Assembly (NCBI RefSeq): GCF_006874465.1 | Contig: NZ_VIRL01000005.1 | Coordinates: forward strand, 186,001 to 250,000 | Direction: 5' to 3' | DNA from: Microbispora bryophytorum | Lineage (GTDB): Bacteria > Actinomycetota > Actinomycetes > Streptosporangiales > Streptosporangiaceae | DNA length: 64,000 bases | In this document: one piece after another, positions 42,861 through 50,544 of the stretch | How positions within the stretch are numbered: position 1 is the stretch's first letter | Layout of the letters: every line of letters begins with the position of its first letter | Made by a program: the position numbers and the translations under genes | The notes under the pieces: generated by a model | Databases searched by the model: none | Told to the model about the DNA's origin: nothing | What the model saw: the letters and a program-made list of their open reading frames with translations, nothing else

Positions 42861-43339
42861 ATGAGCCCGGTTGCCATAGGCCGTCTCAGCGGTGAGGACT
42901 GGCGCACCTGGCAGCGCTGGCCGACGCGCCCGGCGTCTTCCACGGCGACCTGGAAGAGGAGCGGGCCTACGACGAGGCGCGGTGGCGCGCGTGGACCGAG
43001 GACGGTGTCAAGGCGGTCGCGTTCGACGCGCATGCGCCGGTGGGCGTGGCCGCGGAGCGTGTGCCGGCGGACCGGGCCGGGGCCGTCGAGTTGTTCGGCA
43101 TGTGGGTGCGTCCCCGGGCCAGAGGCGGTCGGATCGCCGAGCGCCTGGCACTGGAGGTGGTGGCCTGGGCGCGCGAGACAGGGCGGTCCCGGGTAGAGCT
43201 GTGGGTGATCTCCGGCAACGATTCCGCCGAACGCGTCTACCGGCGGCTCGGATTCCGCGACACGGGCGAATACGAACTCCACCCGCGCGCCCCTGGCCTG
43301 CGCAAATACGTCATGGCCAGGGGCGTCGACGGCGGGTGA
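42861..43339 (+). pseudogene. GNAT acetyltransferase with a single-base frameshift
   Basis: From ATG 42861 (GAGGGGG upstream) the frame gives [16 protein letters not shown], then jumps: the next coherent frame is [20 protein letters not shown] through the GNAT core ([39 protein letters not shown]) to 43339. One base is missing near 42913-42917. Restored length is about 159 aa. Either a sequencing error or a recent null allele. Confidence 0.8.
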
Positions 43340-43492
43340 CGCCGATCCCTCGGCTGCTCGCGCGGGGTGACGCCCGCTTCGCCGGCGGCCCGGGTGGCCG
43401 CGACCGGCGCCCGCCTCATGATCAGCGCCGATGCGAAGAGGTTTGTGACGCTGCCGCCCGGCGCCTTGGCGGAGTGCGGGCGCGGGCGGTCC

Positions 43493-43942
43493 TCACTCCG
43501 CGTCCTCGCCCGGGCCGGGGGGCGGGGTGGATGCGGTCATCCGTTCGATGATCTTCTTCAGTGCGCTGTGCAGGTGGCGCCGCTCCTCGTCGGTGAGGGT
43601 CGCGGTGGCATGTTCGGCCAGCAGGCGCCTGGCCTCGGCGATCGGTTGCTCCGCGGCGCGAGCCTTCGGGGTCAGGTGCAGCCGGACGAGCCTGCCGTCC
43701 GCCGGGTCGCGGCGCCGCACGAGCAGTCCGGCCGCCTCCATCCGGGTGGCGGTGTTGACGACGGTCGGGGTGGTGACCTGCAGGCGGGCCGCCAGCTCCC
43801 CGGGTGTCAGCCCGTCGGTCTCCCACAGGACCTCCAGCACGAGGTTCTGCCCCACGCGCACGCCGTGGCGGCTCATCGCCTCGTCCGCCGCCGCCCGCAA
43901 CAGCTTCTGGGCCCGCGTGAGCAGCCTCAGCACTTCGGTCAC
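43493..43942 (-). CDS. MarR-family regulator
   Basis: 149 aa. MarR winged helix with GLTPGELAARLQVTTPTVVN and wing RRRDPADGRLVRLHLT. Divergent from a NAD-dependent epimerase at 44027; a perfect 10-bp inverted repeat lies between. GTG start at 43942. Likely repressor of the epimerase. Confidence 0.9.
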   Translation of the reverse strand: MTEVLRLLTRAQKLLRAAADEAMSRHGVRVGQNLVLEVLWETDGLTPGELAARLQVTTPTVVNTATRMEAAGLLVRRRDPADGRLVRLHLTPKARAAEQPIAEARRLLAEHATATLTDEERRHLHSALKKIIERMTASTPPPGPGEDAE

Positions 43943-43968
43943 CTGGCCATCCTACGATTCGTTTGCGC

Positions 43969-44001
43969 GCTAATGATCCCGCCGCTACGCTGATCATTAG
44001 C
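43969..44001. promoter_or_regulatory. Perfect 10-bp inverted repeat between MarR and epimerase genes
   Basis: GCTAATGATC (43969-43978), 13-nt spacer, GATCATTAGC (43992-44001). It sits 26 bp before the epimerase ATG and 27 bp before the MarR start, a position to control both. Strong operator candidate for MarR. Confidence 0.75.
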
Positions 44002-44026
44002 TTGCTATCGATTTGGAGGGATCCGC

Positions 44027-45049
44027 ATGATCCTCGTGACGGGCGGACGCGGCTTCATCGGCGCGCACACCGTGCGTGCCCTGCTCGACCTCGGCGAACG
44101 CTGCGTGCTCGGCCAGCGGGCGGCGGGACCTCCGCCGGCCCTGGTGAGCGAACGGGAGGTGCGGGAGGGGCGGGCCGTGGTGGAGCCGATGGACTGCACC
44201 GACCCCGGCAGCGTCCTGGCGGCAGGCAGGCGTCACCGCGTGACCGGCATCGTGCACCTGGCGGCGGCGGGGATGGGCGCATCGGCGCCGCTGGACGAGC
44301 TGTCGGCCAACGCCGCCGGGCTGTTCGCCGTGCTGCGCGCGGCGCGGGAGTGGGGCGTCGGCCGCGTCGTCGTCGCGAGCACGATCGGCGTGTACGCGGG
44401 GGTCACGGACCAGGTCCTCCGCGAGGACGCGCCGTTGCCGGTCGCGAGCCCGCATGCGATTCCCGCCGGCAAGAAGATCGCAGAAGTGGTCGCCGACGCC
44501 GCCGCGTCCTCCGGGCTGGACGTCGTCGCCGCCCGGATCGGGGCGATCTGGGGCCCGCTGGGCAGGCCGTCCTCGCCGTTCTTCGCCGCTCCCCGGCTCG
44601 TGCACACCGCCGCGCGGCATGCGATGGCGGCCGGCGGCGCGAGCGTCTCCTCTACCGCCCGCGCGGGGGAAACCCAGGCCGCAGGCGAGGGCGGCGTGCC
44701 AGGCGAGGCGGCGCCTTCCTACGCGGAGGACGCCGCCGACATGTGCTACGCGCGCGACTGCGGGCGGGCCCTCGCGCTCCTGCAGACGACGGCGACGCTG
44801 CGCCACCGCACCTACAACGTCGGTGGCGGCCGGGCCGTCGCCAACCGGGAGGTCGCCGCCGCCATCGGCAGGGCCGTGCCGGGAGCGGCACCCGCGCTGC
44901 TCCCCGGGCGCTCCCAGGGAGCGCCCGCCGTGGACGCCTGTCTCGACATCTCCCGGCTGCGGGAGGACACCGGCTACGCCTCCGAGTGGGACCTCGACCG
45001 GGCCGTGACCGACTACGTCGGCTGGCTGCGGGCGGGCAACCCCCGCTGA
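44027..45049 (+). CDS. NAD-dependent epimerase/dehydratase (extended SDR)
   Basis: 340 aa. ILVTGGRGFIGAHTVRALL binds NAD(P); CGRALALLQTTATLRHRTYNVGGGR is epimerase-like. In the catalytic region SPHAIPAGKKIAE no Tyr precedes the Lys by four residues, so the YxxxK Tyr appears absent or replaced, an oddity that may be a subfamily trait. A Gly/Ala-rich insert (~aa 207-230) is present. GGAGGG precedes the ATG. Adjacent MarR likely regulates it. Confidence 0.85.
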   Translation: MILVTGGRGFIGAHTVRALLDLGERCVLGQRAAGPPPALVSEREVREGRAVVEPMDCTDPGSVLAAGRRHRVTGIVHLAAAGMGASAPLDELSANAAGLFAVLRAAREWGVGRVVVASTIGVYAGVTDQVLREDAPLPVASPHAIPAGKKIAEVVADAAASSGLDVVAARIGAIWGPLGRPSSPFFAAPRLVHTAARHAMAAGGASVSSTARAGETQAAGEGGVPGEAAPSYAEDAADMCYARDCGRALALLQTTATLRHRTYNVGGGRAVANREVAAAIGRAVPGAAPALLPGRSQGAPAVDACLDISRLREDTGYASEWDLDRAVTDYVGWLRAGNPR

Positions 45050-45068
45050 TCGCCGCGCCCACGGGATA

Positions 45069-45833
45069 ATGCGGGCCATGTACCGGGAGAGGGTGTCGCG
45101 GGTGCCGGACGCGGTGCTGTGGTGGAGCACCTCCCCCGGCACCGCGGCCGCCGAGCGGCGCGTGCTGCCCGACGGATGCATGGACGTGATCTGGGCGGAC
45201 GGCGCGTTGCTGGTGGCGGGCCCGGACACCGCCGCGCACGTGGTGACCGACCGGCCCGGCGCCCGCTACGTGGGGCTTCGCTTCGGGCCGGGCACCGGCC
45301 CGGCGGTCTTCGGGGTCCCGGCGCGCGAGCTGCGCGACCTGAGGGTGCCGCTGGACGACCTGTGGCCGGGCGCCGAGGCGCGGCGGCTGACGGAGCGGGC
45401 GGGCGAGGCCGCCGATGCCGGCCCTGCACTGGGCCCTGCACTGGGCCCTGCACTGGGCCCTGTTCTGGGCCCTGTTCTGGGCGCGGTGCTTGAGGAGGAG
45501 GCGGCGCGCCGCCTGGGCGCGACGCACCGCCCCGTCGACACCGCTCTCGTCGGCTGCGTCGTCGAGGGCGTGCGCGCGGGCCGGCCGGTCGCGCGGATCG
45601 CCGCCGACACGGGGATCGGCGAGCGGCGGCTGCACCGCCGGTGCCTGGACGCGTTCGGGTACGGGCCGCGGACGCTCGGCCGTATCCTGCGGATGAACAG
45701 GGCGGTGGACCTGGCCCGCGGGGGCACGCCGCCGGCCACGGTGGCCGCCGTCGCCGGGTACGCCGACCAGGCCCACCTGTCTCGTGAGGTGAGGTCGCTG
45801 ACCGGCGTGACCCTCGGCGCGCTGATCCGCTGA
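45069..45833 (+). CDS. AraC-family regulator with DUF6597-type N-terminal domain
   Basis: 254 aa. N-terminal sensor (VLPDGCMDVIWADGALLVAG), a Leu/Gly/Pro minisatellite linker (~aa 118-138) and a C-terminal AraC HTH (ARIAADTGIGERRLHRRC; AAVAGYADQAHLSREVR). No clear Shine-Dalgarno; start may also be ATG 45078. Neighbouring VOC gene could be a target. The linker repeat (12-bp units) is unusual. Confidence 0.85.
   Translation: MRAMYRERVSRVPDAVLWWSTSPGTAAAERRVLPDGCMDVIWADGALLVAGPDTAAHVVTDRPGARYVGLRFGPGTGPAVFGVPARELRDLRVPLDDLWPGAEARRLTERAGEAADAGPALGPALGPALGPVLGPVLGAVLEEEAARRLGATHRPVDTALVGCVVEGVRAGRPVARIAADTGIGERRLHRRCLDAFGYGPRTLGRILRMNRAVDLARGGTPPATVAAVAGYADQAHLSREVRSLTGVTLGALIR
45420..45479. repeat. 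12-bp tandem repeat inside the AraC gene
   Basis: Five units: GGCCCTGCACTG three times, then GGCCCTGTTCTG twice. Being a multiple of three, it keeps frame and encodes repeating GPAL/GPVL. Length change would lengthen the interdomain linker. Confidence 0.95.
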
Positions 45834-45853
45834 GCTGCGCCGCCCGCTGGCCT

Positions 45854-45887
45854 GTGTGACCCGCTGACCCGTGTGACCCGCTGACCT
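45854..45887. repeat. 17-bp unit in two tandem copies
   Basis: GTGTGACCCGCTGACCC (45854-45870) then GTGTGACCCGCTGACCT (45871-45887), between the AraC stop and the VOC stop. No function evident. Confidence 0.9.
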
Positions 45888-45895
45888 GGGGCCCG

Positions 45896-46294
45896 TCAGG
45901 CGGTGGGCAGGGCGGCGAACAGGTCCACGCCGTTGCCGTCCGGGTCGTGCACCACCGCGTAGCGCTGCCCCCAGAACGCGTCCCACGGCGGCAGGTATCC
46001 CTCGTATCCGGCCTCGACCAGGTCCGCGTACAGGCGGTCGACCTCCTCGGGGCCGTCGCAGCGGAAGGCCAGCGCCATGCGCGGCCCGCCGCTGCCGGGC
46101 GACCAGGCAGGGTCGAACGAACGGACGACGTCAGCGGTGTCCCATACGAGGCGCAGCCCGCCGGGCAGGGTCACCTCCACGTGCGGCTCGGTGTCGGCGG
46201 AGGACGGGATGTCCAGCCCGAGCCGGCGGTAGAAGGACAGGGAGGCGGCCATGTCGGTCACGACCAGGCCGATGAGATCGAACGAAGGTGCCAT
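45896..46294 (-). CDS. VOC-family protein
   Basis: 132 aa single-domain VOC. VVTDMAASLSFYRRLGLDIP and VVHDPDGNGVDLFA are typical, with Glu/Asp ligands. Start ATG 46294; an in-frame ATG at 46303 adds three codons. Convergent with AraC. Possibly a small-molecule-binding or resistance protein. Confidence 0.85.
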   Translation of the reverse strand: MAPSFDLIGLVVTDMAASLSFYRRLGLDIPSSADTEPHVEVTLPGGLRLVWDTADVVRSFDPAWSPGSGGPRMALAFRCDGPEEVDRLYADLVEAGYEGYLPPWDAFWGQRYAVVHDPDGNGVDLFAALPTA

Positions 46295-46346
46295 GACGAC
46301 CACGCTAGGGGCCGGGCCGGTCGGTCGTCTTGAACGAAACGGACAC

Positions 46347-46664
46347 TCAGCGGGAGAAGGGCGTGACGGCCGTGACGGCGGTCACCGGGATCGGCCCGTA
46401 GATGTGGGGGAACTCCTCGTCCGCCCCCTCGGGCACCTCTCGCCTGACCGGGCAGCCGAGCCGGTCCTCGTCGATCTCCAGCAGCACCAGGGGCTCGGTG
46501 ACGTGGCCGTAGTAGCGGCCTGCCACGCCGCGCGCCTGGGCCGGGTCGGCCGAGGCGTGGATGTAGCCTTCCTCCTCCAGGGTCCGGCCGAGGGTCGAGA
46601 CGCGGTATTCGCCCGTGATGACGGCCGCGTCCCAGTCGGCGGCCAGCGCGAGATGGAAAATCAT
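46347..46664 (-). CDS. DUF952-domain protein
   Basis: 105 aa, full length for DUF952 (MIFHLALAADWDAA; LEEEGYIHASADPAQ; FPHIYGPIPVTAV). Some members are annotated as glutathione S-transferase-like, without proof. Its ATG overlaps the stop of the upstream TetR gene by 4 nt (46661-46664), so the two are coupled. Confidence 0.88.
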   Translation of the reverse strand: MIFHLALAADWDAAVITGEYRVSTLGRTLEEEGYIHASADPAQARGVAGRYYGHVTEPLVLLEIDEDRLGCPVRREVPEGADEEFPHIYGPIPVTAVTAVTPFSR

Positions 46665-47329
46665 GGGCCGACCCTAGCGGGCGGTCCGAGTGCGGCCAGC
46701 GCGCGGGCCACCGCCTCCCGGGCCCGCTGCCCGCCGTCGGGGCGGGCCTCCACGACCTCTTCCACCCACAGTCCCGACAGCAGACCGGCGACGAAGCGGA
46801 CCTCCCCGGGCCCGCAGGGGTAACCGGCGCATTCGAGCACCGCGGCGACGACGTCGTCGCAGCCGTCGGTCCAGGCGCGGGCGATGGCCTGCAACGCCGG
46901 GTCGCGGCCGGCCTGGAGGTACAGCTCCCACAGGCCGAGCTGGCGCAGCCGGTCGGAGGCGTACACGCCGGTGAGGGTCTCGGCGACCGCCGGCGGCGTA
47001 CGGCCCACGAGGTGGTCCACCGTCGTCCGCATGCGGGCGAGTTCACGCTCGACCAGCAGGGCGAACGCCTCGGCCAGCAACTGGTCGCGACTGGTGAAGT
47101 AATAGGAGGTGGCGGCGAGGGGCAGTCCTGCCCGGCGGGCGACGGCGCGGTGCGTCACGGCCGCGAAGCCGCCGTCGCCGAGCAGGTCGACGGCCGCGTC
47201 CAGCAGCGCCTCCCTGCGGCGTACGGCGCGCTCCTGCGGGCGCCGCGACTGGGGCGAGACGGCCCGCACGGCGACGCCGCGTGCGGGGGCCGCCGCCGGG
47301 ACGGGTGCGGGCCGGTCCTGATCGGGCAC
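46661..47329 (-). CDS. TetR-family regulator
   Basis: 222 aa with an N-terminal disordered ~35 aa then a TetR HTH (GFAAVTHRAVARRAGLPLAATSYYF) and C-terminal domain. Start ATG 47329. Upstream on the same strand, 107 bp away, is an SMR gene that it may control. The downstream DUF952 gene is translationally coupled. Confidence 0.88.
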   Translation of the reverse strand: MPDQDRPAPVPAAAPARGVAVRAVSPQSRRPQERAVRRREALLDAAVDLLGDGGFAAVTHRAVARRAGLPLAATSYYFTSRDQLLAEAFALLVERELARMRTTVDHLVGRTPPAVAETLTGVYASDRLRQLGLWELYLQAGRDPALQAIARAWTDGCDDVVAAVLECAGYPCGPGEVRFVAGLLSGLWVEEVVEARPDGGQRAREAVARALAALGPPARVGP

Positions 47330-47436
47330 GCCGTGATCCTCCCCTGGATCGTCGGGGCTCCGCCGCCGGGCGGGGAGCCGTCCGGATCACCCTTAGCGGG
47401 CGTGTGCCGCCGGGTCAAACGATCGGTGCCGGTCGG

Positions 47437-47760
47437 TCAGTGCGCGCCGGAGAGGTTGAGCACGGCGACCCCGGCGATGATCAGCGCGATGCCGGCGGCC
47501 TTGACGAGGTTCATGTGCTCGCCGAGGAACAGGGCGCCGATCAGCGCGATCGCCGCGGTCCCGGTGCCCGCCCACACCGCGTACGCGATGCCGACGGGCA
47601 TGCGGAGCTTGAGCGCCCAGGCCAGCAGGAGGAACGAGGCGATGTACCCGGCGGCGACGACGATGGTCCAGCCCCAGCGGGTCAGGCCGTCGCTGAGTTT
47701 GAGCGCGGAGGTGGCCAGGACCTCCGAGGCGATCGCGCCGACGAGCAGGAGCCAGGCCAT
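47437..47760 (-). CDS. SMR-family small multidrug exporter
   Basis: 107 aa, four TM helices. The invariant Glu lies in IASEVLATSALKLSDG (TM1), and WAGTGTAAIALIGALFLGE is family-typical. Forms dual-topology dimers that exchange protons for cationic drugs or guanidinium in relatives. AGAGG precedes the ATG. Regulator may be the TetR gene just downstream. Confidence 0.92.
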   Translation of the reverse strand: MAWLLLVGAIASEVLATSALKLSDGLTRWGWTIVVAAGYIASFLLLAWALKLRMPVGIAYAVWAGTGTAAIALIGALFLGEHMNLVKAAGIALIIAGVAVLNLSGAH

Positions 47761-47975
47761 GGGAACCTCTTCAATAAAAACGGTACGCTTGTCCCAATTT
47801 TACGTGGCGTTGCCCCGCAAAGCCATGGGCCGGCCAACCAGGCGCTCCAGGCTTGTCGACCGGTCGTGCAGACGGGGACCATCCCCGCGCCCTGCCACTC
47901 CCTGCCACTCCCTGCCGCGCCCGGCCGCTCCTGGGCGCCCGGCCGGAGGACGAGCACCGCGTCATCGGCCGCGTT

Positions 47976-49193
47976 TCACAGGGTCACCGGCAGCGCGGTC
48001 AGCCGCCACGTGCCGGGGTCGGGGGCGCGCAGCTCGTCGGCGGGGACGGCCAGGGCCAGGCCGGGGAAGCGGCGCAGCAGCGCGGCGATCGCGACCTGGG
48101 TCTGCACGCGGGCCAGGGAGGCGCCGAGGCAGAAGTGCGGGCCGTGGGCGAACCCGAGGTGGCCGGCGCCGGGGGCCCGGGTCACCTCCAGCCGGTCGGG
48201 GTCGTCGAACACCCGCGGGTCGCGGTTGGCCGCGGCGATCAGGGCGGTCACCTTCGCACCCTCGGGCACGGTCACGCCGTGCAGTTCGACGTCTTGGCGG
48301 GCGTGGCGTGGAATCGCCAGCAGCGTGGGGCCGCACCAGCGGATGAGCTCCTCGACGGCGCCCGGCATCAGCGCGGGATCGGCGCGTACGGCGGCGAGCT
48401 GGGCCGGGTGGGACAGCAGGGCGGCCACGGCGTTGGCGATGAGGTTGGTCGGGGTCTGCCCGGCGAGGACCAGGTGCCAGACCAGGGTGACGATCTCGGT
48501 GTCGCTCAGCCGGTCCCCGTTTTCGGCCTGGACGCGCACCAACTCGCCCAGCACTCCCCCGGGCTCGTCGGAGTGACCGGAGTGACCGGCGCGAGCGGCG
48601 GCGACGGCGTCCGCGGCGCCCGCCATGATGCCCGGGATGGCCCGCGCGAAATCCTGGCCGGCCCCGGCGGCGACGGTGGCGCCCCATTCGCGCCAGCGCG
48701 GGCGGTCCTGCTCGGGAATGCCGACCAGCGCGCAGATGACGTCCATCGGCAGTGGCCGGGCGAAGTGCCGCAGCAGGTCGACCCGCCCGCCGTCCGCCTG
48801 GGCGGGCAGGTCGTCGAGCAGGTCGTCGAGCAGCGCCTCGACGAGGGCCTCGATCCGGGGCCGGAACTCGGCGGCCCGCCGGGGGGTGAAGGCCGGGGCG
48901 ACCAGCTGGCGCAGCCGCGCGTGCTCGGGGCCGCTCATCTCGCTCATGGTCCGCATGTACGGCAGGCAGTCGTCGGGGACCTGCGGGCGCATGAAGCTGT
49001 CGGCGGTGAGCTCGAAACGGGCGTCGGCGAGCATCGACCGCGCGTCGTCGTGCCTGGCCAGAGCCCATATCGGGCCGAGGCCGGGAATCAGCAGCCGGGC
49101 GAGCGGCGCACGTTCGCGCGCCCGTCCGTACGCGGTGAAGGGGTCGCGCAGGACCTCGGGATCGGTGAGGTCCACCTCGGGCACGGGGGTCAC
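47976..49193 (-). CDS. Cytochrome P450
   Basis: 405 aa. I-helix LVLAGQTPTNLI, ExxR in EELIR, and heme motif GFAHGPHFCLGASLARVQ with the Cys thiolate. Soluble class I bacterial P450 needing ferredoxin and reductase; none adjacent. The GTG at 49193 follows TTGGAG by 6 nt; upstream codons look non-coding. Divergent from a TetR gene; an inverted repeat lies between. Confidence 0.93.
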   Translation of the reverse strand: MTPVPEVDLTDPEVLRDPFTAYGRARERAPLARLLIPGLGPIWALARHDDARSMLADARFELTADSFMRPQVPDDCLPYMRTMSEMSGPEHARLRQLVAPAFTPRRAAEFRPRIEALVEALLDDLLDDLPAQADGGRVDLLRHFARPLPMDVICALVGIPEQDRPRWREWGATVAAGAGQDFARAIPGIMAGAADAVAAARAGHSGHSDEPGGVLGELVRVQAENGDRLSDTEIVTLVWHLVLAGQTPTNLIANAVAALLSHPAQLAAVRADPALMPGAVEELIRWCGPTLLAIPRHARQDVELHGVTVPEGAKVTALIAAANRDPRVFDDPDRLEVTRAPGAGHLGFAHGPHFCLGASLARVQTQVAIAALLRRFPGLALAVPADELRAPDPGTWRLTALPVTL

Positions 49194-49215
49194 AGGCAAC
49201 TCCAAATGTTCAGTC

Positions 49216-49234
49216 CAGATGGTCTTATCATCTG
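49216..49234. promoter_or_regulatory. Inverted repeat between P450 and TetR genes
   Basis: CAGATG (49216-49221), spacer GTCTTAT, CATCTG (49229-49234). It lies 23 bp from the P450 start and 63 bp from the TetR start, a plausible TetR operator. Confidence 0.55.
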
Positions 49235-49296
49235 AGTGGCGACGGTATCTTGGGTCCCGCCGTACGGCAAGCGGGCGTACGCGGACGAGGAGAGGG

Positions 49297-50448
49297 ATGG
49301 AACGCCTCACCAGGGCCGAGCTTCAGGCGCGCAACCGGGCCAGGGTGCTGACCGCCGCCCGCGACGAGTTCACCGAGCGGGGGTTCCGCGACGCCAAGGT
49401 GGACGCGATCGCCGACCGGGCGGGGCTCACCCGCGGCGCGGTCTACTCCAACTTTCCGGGCAAGCGGGCCCTGTACTTCTCGGTGCTGGCCGACCTGGCC
49501 GAGCGGGAGGCCGAGCCGGACGGCCTACGGCGGTCCTCCTCCGCGTCCGGCGAAACGCCCGTCGGCGAGGCCGATGCCGAGACGAACGATGCCGGGACGG
49601 TTGATTTGGGGACACCCGCCGCGGCCACGGCCCGCGAGGCGCTCGGCGCGTTCGCCCGCGCCTGGGTCTCCCGGCTTCCGCTGGCCACCGACGGTCCGGC
49701 CAGGCTCGGCATGGACCTCATGCCGGAGGTGCTCGCCGACCAGCGGATCCGCCAGCCGTTCGCGCAGCTCATGAAGCTGAACGCGATCGTGCTCGGGCTC
49801 GCGCTCGAACGACTGGACGGGCACGCCCGCGCGCGGCGGCGGGTGCGGGTCGCGGAGACGGCCCTGACCACACTGCACGGCGTGAGCCAGATGGCCGACG
49901 CGGCGCCCGGGTTCGTAGAGCCGTTCGACATCGTCGCGGCGTGCGCCGGGTTGGCGGACCTCGATCTCGGCGACCGGTGGGATCCTCCTCACCTGCCCTT
50001 CGTGCCCCGCGCGCGGCCCGCCCGCGAGCCCTGGTCGCCGCCGCTCGCGGTGGACGCGGTGCGGGGCGAGCCGGTCCCGCTCGCGCGTGACGGCGTGGTG
50101 GCGGTCCTCGGGCTGCACCGTCTTGAGGCCGTGGAGGAAGCGGTGCGGGCCATGCCACCCGGCGGCGAGGTCACCGCGGTCCTGGTCACCGGCGATGCCG
50201 GCGAGCTGGGGCCGCTCGCCCGGCTGACCCTCGCCGACCTGCGCGCCTGCCTGCGGCAGGTGTTGCCCGCGCCGGCCTGGCCGCGCCTGCGCGTGGTGCA
50301 CGACGACGAGGGAGCCGTGGCGGCGGCGGCCGGGGTGACCGCCGTGAGCGACGGGACCGAGGCGGCCGTGCTGGTGCGGTCGGGCCGCGTGGTCGCCCGC
50401 GCCGACGGGTACGGCGCTTGTCACGCCGCCGCCTCCGCCGAACTCTGA
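49297..50448 (+). CDS. TetR-family regulator with extra C-terminal domain
   Basis: 383 aa, almost twice the usual TetR length. HTH (~aa 10-60, GFRDAKVDAIADRAGLTRGA) and ligand domain to ~aa 220, then ~130 aa (DGVVAVLGLHRLEAVEEAVR; RLRVVHDDEGAVAAAAGVTA; AAVLVRSGRVVARADGY) resembling a redoxin/peroxiredoxin half without a visible CxxC. This could sense redox or a ligand. GAGAGGG precedes ATG 49297. Probably regulates the divergent P450. Confidence 0.85.
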   Translation: MERLTRAELQARNRARVLTAARDEFTERGFRDAKVDAIADRAGLTRGAVYSNFPGKRALYFSVLADLAEREAEPDGLRRSSSASGETPVGEADAETNDAGTVDLGTPAAATAREALGAFARAWVSRLPLATDGPARLGMDLMPEVLADQRIRQPFAQLMKLNAIVLGLALERLDGHARARRRVRVAETALTTLHGVSQMADAAPGFVEPFDIVAACAGLADLDLGDRWDPPHLPFVPRARPAREPWSPPLAVDAVRGEPVPLARDGVVAVLGLHRLEAVEEAVRAMPPGGEVTAVLVTGDAGELGPLARLTLADLRACLRQVLPAPAWPRLRVVHDDEGAVAAAAGVTAVSDGTEAAVLVRSGRVVARADGYGACHAAASAEL

Positions 50449-50544
50449 TCGCCGCGCCGACCGCTGGGCCGACCGCTGGGCCGACCGCGGGAGGCCGGGA
50501 GGCGGGCGGCGCGCGCGGGCGTGGACACTTGGCGCGAGGGTCGA

